Source: Eubacteriales Family XIII. Incertae Sedis bacterium (GTDB lineage Bacteria > Bacillota > Clostridia > Peptostreptococcales > Anaerovoracaceae). Taken from it: a stretch of 5,821 nucleotides of DNA. The DNA lies in the NCBI GenBank assembly GCA_031287295.1, contig JAITTH010000021.1:1-5821 (forward strand). Reading direction: 5' to 3'. Of the stretch, positions 5,042 to 5,821 are shown piece by piece. Below the pieces are notes generated by a model. It searched no databases, had not been told where the DNA came from, and worked only from the letters and a program-made list of their open reading frames with translations. Within the stretch, counting starts at the first letter, position 1. Each line of letters starts with the position of its first letter. The translations under genes were made by a program, and so were the position numbers.

Positions 5042-5117
5042 GCCCCCGTAGCTCAGAGGATAGAGCGTCGGTTTCCTAAACCGTGCGTCGGATGTTCGAA
5101 TCATCTCGGGGGTGCCA
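5042..5117 (+). tRNA. tRNA-Arg (anticodon CCT), with encoded CCA
   Basis: This is a 76-nt cloverleaf. It has acceptor GCCCCCG/CGGGGGT (G1-T72 wobble), D-arm GCTC/GAGC, anticodon stem TCGGT/ACCGT with loop TTCCTAA, a 5-base variable loop, T-arm GGATG/CATCT with TTCGAAT, discriminator G and encoded CCA. T33 and A37 are canonical, and the anticodon CCT reads arginine AGG. The outermost anticodon-stem pair is a T-T mismatch. Its last 19 bases start the 193-bp tandem repeat, so its 3' end is copied twice downstream. That is the part of a tRNA gene that integrases commonly use as an attachment site. Confidence 0.93.
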
Positions 5118-5157
5118 ATAGAGAAGAGAGGTGCCGTAGGTGCCTCTCTTCTCTATT
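5117..5157 (+). terminator. Hairpin after tRNA-Arg, terminator-like
   Basis: AATAGAGAAGAGAG (5117-5130) pairs over 14 bp with CTCTCTTCTCTATT (5144-5157) around a 13-base loop. It begins at the final A of the CCA, as expected for a tRNA terminator. There is no clean T tract after it. Confidence 0.65.
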
Positions 5158-5309
5158 ACTCTCCAATTGAAATGATTCGAACATGCAAATGCGCGAGCGT
5201 GAAGCGTAAAGATTCAGCGAATCTTTACGTAGCGAGCGGTTCAAGCCGACCATAAGGTCGGCGAAGAACGGCAGATACGAAGTAGCTGCAAAATCATCTC
5301 GGGGGTGCC

Positions 5310-5350
5310 AATAGAGAAGAGAGGTGCCGTAGGTGCCTCTCTTCTCTATT
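5310..5350 (+). terminator. Second copy of the tRNA-Arg hairpin
   Basis: This is an exact duplicate of the 14-bp stem-loop at 5117-5157, carried by the second 193-bp unit. It follows a partial tRNA 3' end instead of a full tRNA. Confidence 0.6.
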
Positions 5351-5500
5351 GCTCTCCAATTGAAATGATTCGAACATGCAAATGCGCGAGCGTGAAGCGT
5401 AAAGATTCAGCGAATCTTTACGTAGCGAGCGGGTCAAGCCGACCATAAGGTCGGCGAAGAACGGCAACTACGAAGTAGCTGCAAAATCATCTCGGGGGTG

Positions 5501-5553
5501 TTTATTCACTTGGTTATCGTATTTACGTGGGTGGCGTGGAAGTGGTAAAGAAA
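5501..5553. other. Short gap between the repeat array and the RhuM-family gene
   Basis: These 53 bases hold no recognisable gene, promoter or strong hairpin. The minus-strand RhuM-family frame ends at 5554, so this is its 3' flank. It faces the tRNA-Arg array tail to tail. Confidence 0.5.
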
Positions 5554-5821
5554 TCATTTTGTGTCAACTTGGCTTTCAAGCATTTTCAGTTCCTTATCAA
5601 AGTCGTTTTCAAAAATCAGCTCTTGGCGTATGCGATATTTTTCAAACTCACCCTCGGCGTGCTCTTTGGCTATTTCCACGTTTATCTTTCCTGCGTCCTT
5701 TAGCAACTCTCGATCGTCTGCTTGCAAGAAAATATCAAGCCGATTGGACCAATCTTCCATCGTCATAGGAATATGCCGTTTGGCACGGCTCTCCGCCAGT
5801 TCAAGATAGGCATTGACGATA
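5554..5821 (-). CDS. RhuM-family protein, C-terminal part only
   Basis: The last 88 residues and the stop of a minus-strand gene are visible; the start lies beyond the window. The stretch NAYLELAESRAKRHIPMTM, followed by EDWSNRLDIFL, DDRELLKDAGKI, and then FEKYRIRQELIFENDFDKEL, matches my memory of the conserved C-terminus of RhuM-family proteins. The internal ATG at 5766 is not the start, because the frame continues upstream with conserved family sequence. RhuM proteins are named after a gene on a Salmonella pathogenicity island. They occur widely in accessory regions, often beside type I restriction-modification genes, and their biochemical function is not established. Its position next to a tRNA gene with duplicated 3' ends fits a genomic island edge, but no integrase is in view. 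Confidence 0.82.
   Translation of the reverse strand, partial: IVNAYLELAESRAKRHIPMTMEDWSNRLDIFLQADDRELLKDAGKINVEIAKEHAEGEFEKYRIRQELIFENDFDKELKMLESQVDTK

Larger units (their letters stand above)
5099..5500. repeat. 193-bp tandem repeat containing the tRNA-Arg 3' end
   Basis: Unit 1 (5099-5291) and unit 2 (5292-5484) differ at only about four positions. A third partial copy (5485-5500) repeats just AATCATCTCGGGGGTG. Each unit runs in this order: the tRNA 3' end (with CCA in units 1 and 2), a long hairpin, an inverted T-arm fragment, an 11-bp hairpin (5205-5229), a 7-bp hairpin (5245-5262), and a CTGC-containing tail. The units have no reading frame that looks coding. Candidate explanations are unequal duplication, repeated integration at the tRNA, or a tRNA-associated repetitive element. 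Confidence 0.93.

Noticed and set aside
5554..5766. Small 70-residue protein starting at 5766
   Set aside because: The frame continues upstream to the window edge with conserved RhuM-family sequence, so that ATG is internal.

Overview
The window looks like chromosomal DNA of a low-to-mid GC Firmicute. Anaerobic Negativicutes (Selenomonas and relatives) are my best guess. This rests on the strong Shine-Dalgarno sites, the tRNA types, a fermentation-type CoA-transferase pair and the style of the intergenic repeats. The genus is an inference, not something the sequence proves.

Layout, left to right. Positions 1-62 hold most of a minus-strand tRNA with a Val (CAC) anticodon, cut by the window edge. 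Next to it, at 71-335, are two full copies and one partial copy of a 123-bp tandem repeat. Positions 410-1749 carry a minus-strand operon of two overlapping genes, atoD and atoA, for the alpha and beta subunits of an acetate/acetoacetate-type CoA-transferase. A divergent intergenic region with two perfect palindromes separates it from a plus-strand membrane acyltransferase (family 3) at 1852-2973. That gene ends at a hairpin shared with a minus-strand tRNA reading as Val (GAC) at 3054-3130.

A complete IS30-family element of 1790 bp occupies 3183-4972. It has 22-bp imperfect terminal inverted repeats and an apparent 3-bp GGG target duplication. It lies exactly between the divergent promoters of tRNA-Val and a plus-strand tRNA-Arg (CCT) at 5042-5117. 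Its transposase is a long, cysteine-rich form. Its noncoding ends are unusually rich in hairpins and in repeated AAGTTCCG-type motifs.

The 3' end of tRNA-Arg begins a 193-bp tandem repeat, with copies at 5099-5291 and 5292-5484 and a third partial copy at 5485-5500. The tRNA 3' end is therefore present three times, along with a terminator-like hairpin, an inverted copy of the T-arm and two further hairpins per unit. The window ends in the C-terminal part of a minus-strand RhuM-family gene, a family usually found in accessory DNA. The tRNA-Arg locus is therefore a plausible edge of a genomic island.

The window divides into ordinary metabolic and envelope genes (410-2973) and a tRNA-rich, repeat-rich, mobile-element-prone part. 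The most interesting signals are the tRNA-derived 193-bp tandem array, the tandem repeats next to two different tRNA genes, the noncanonical features of the two Val-type tRNAs, and the architecture of the IS ends.
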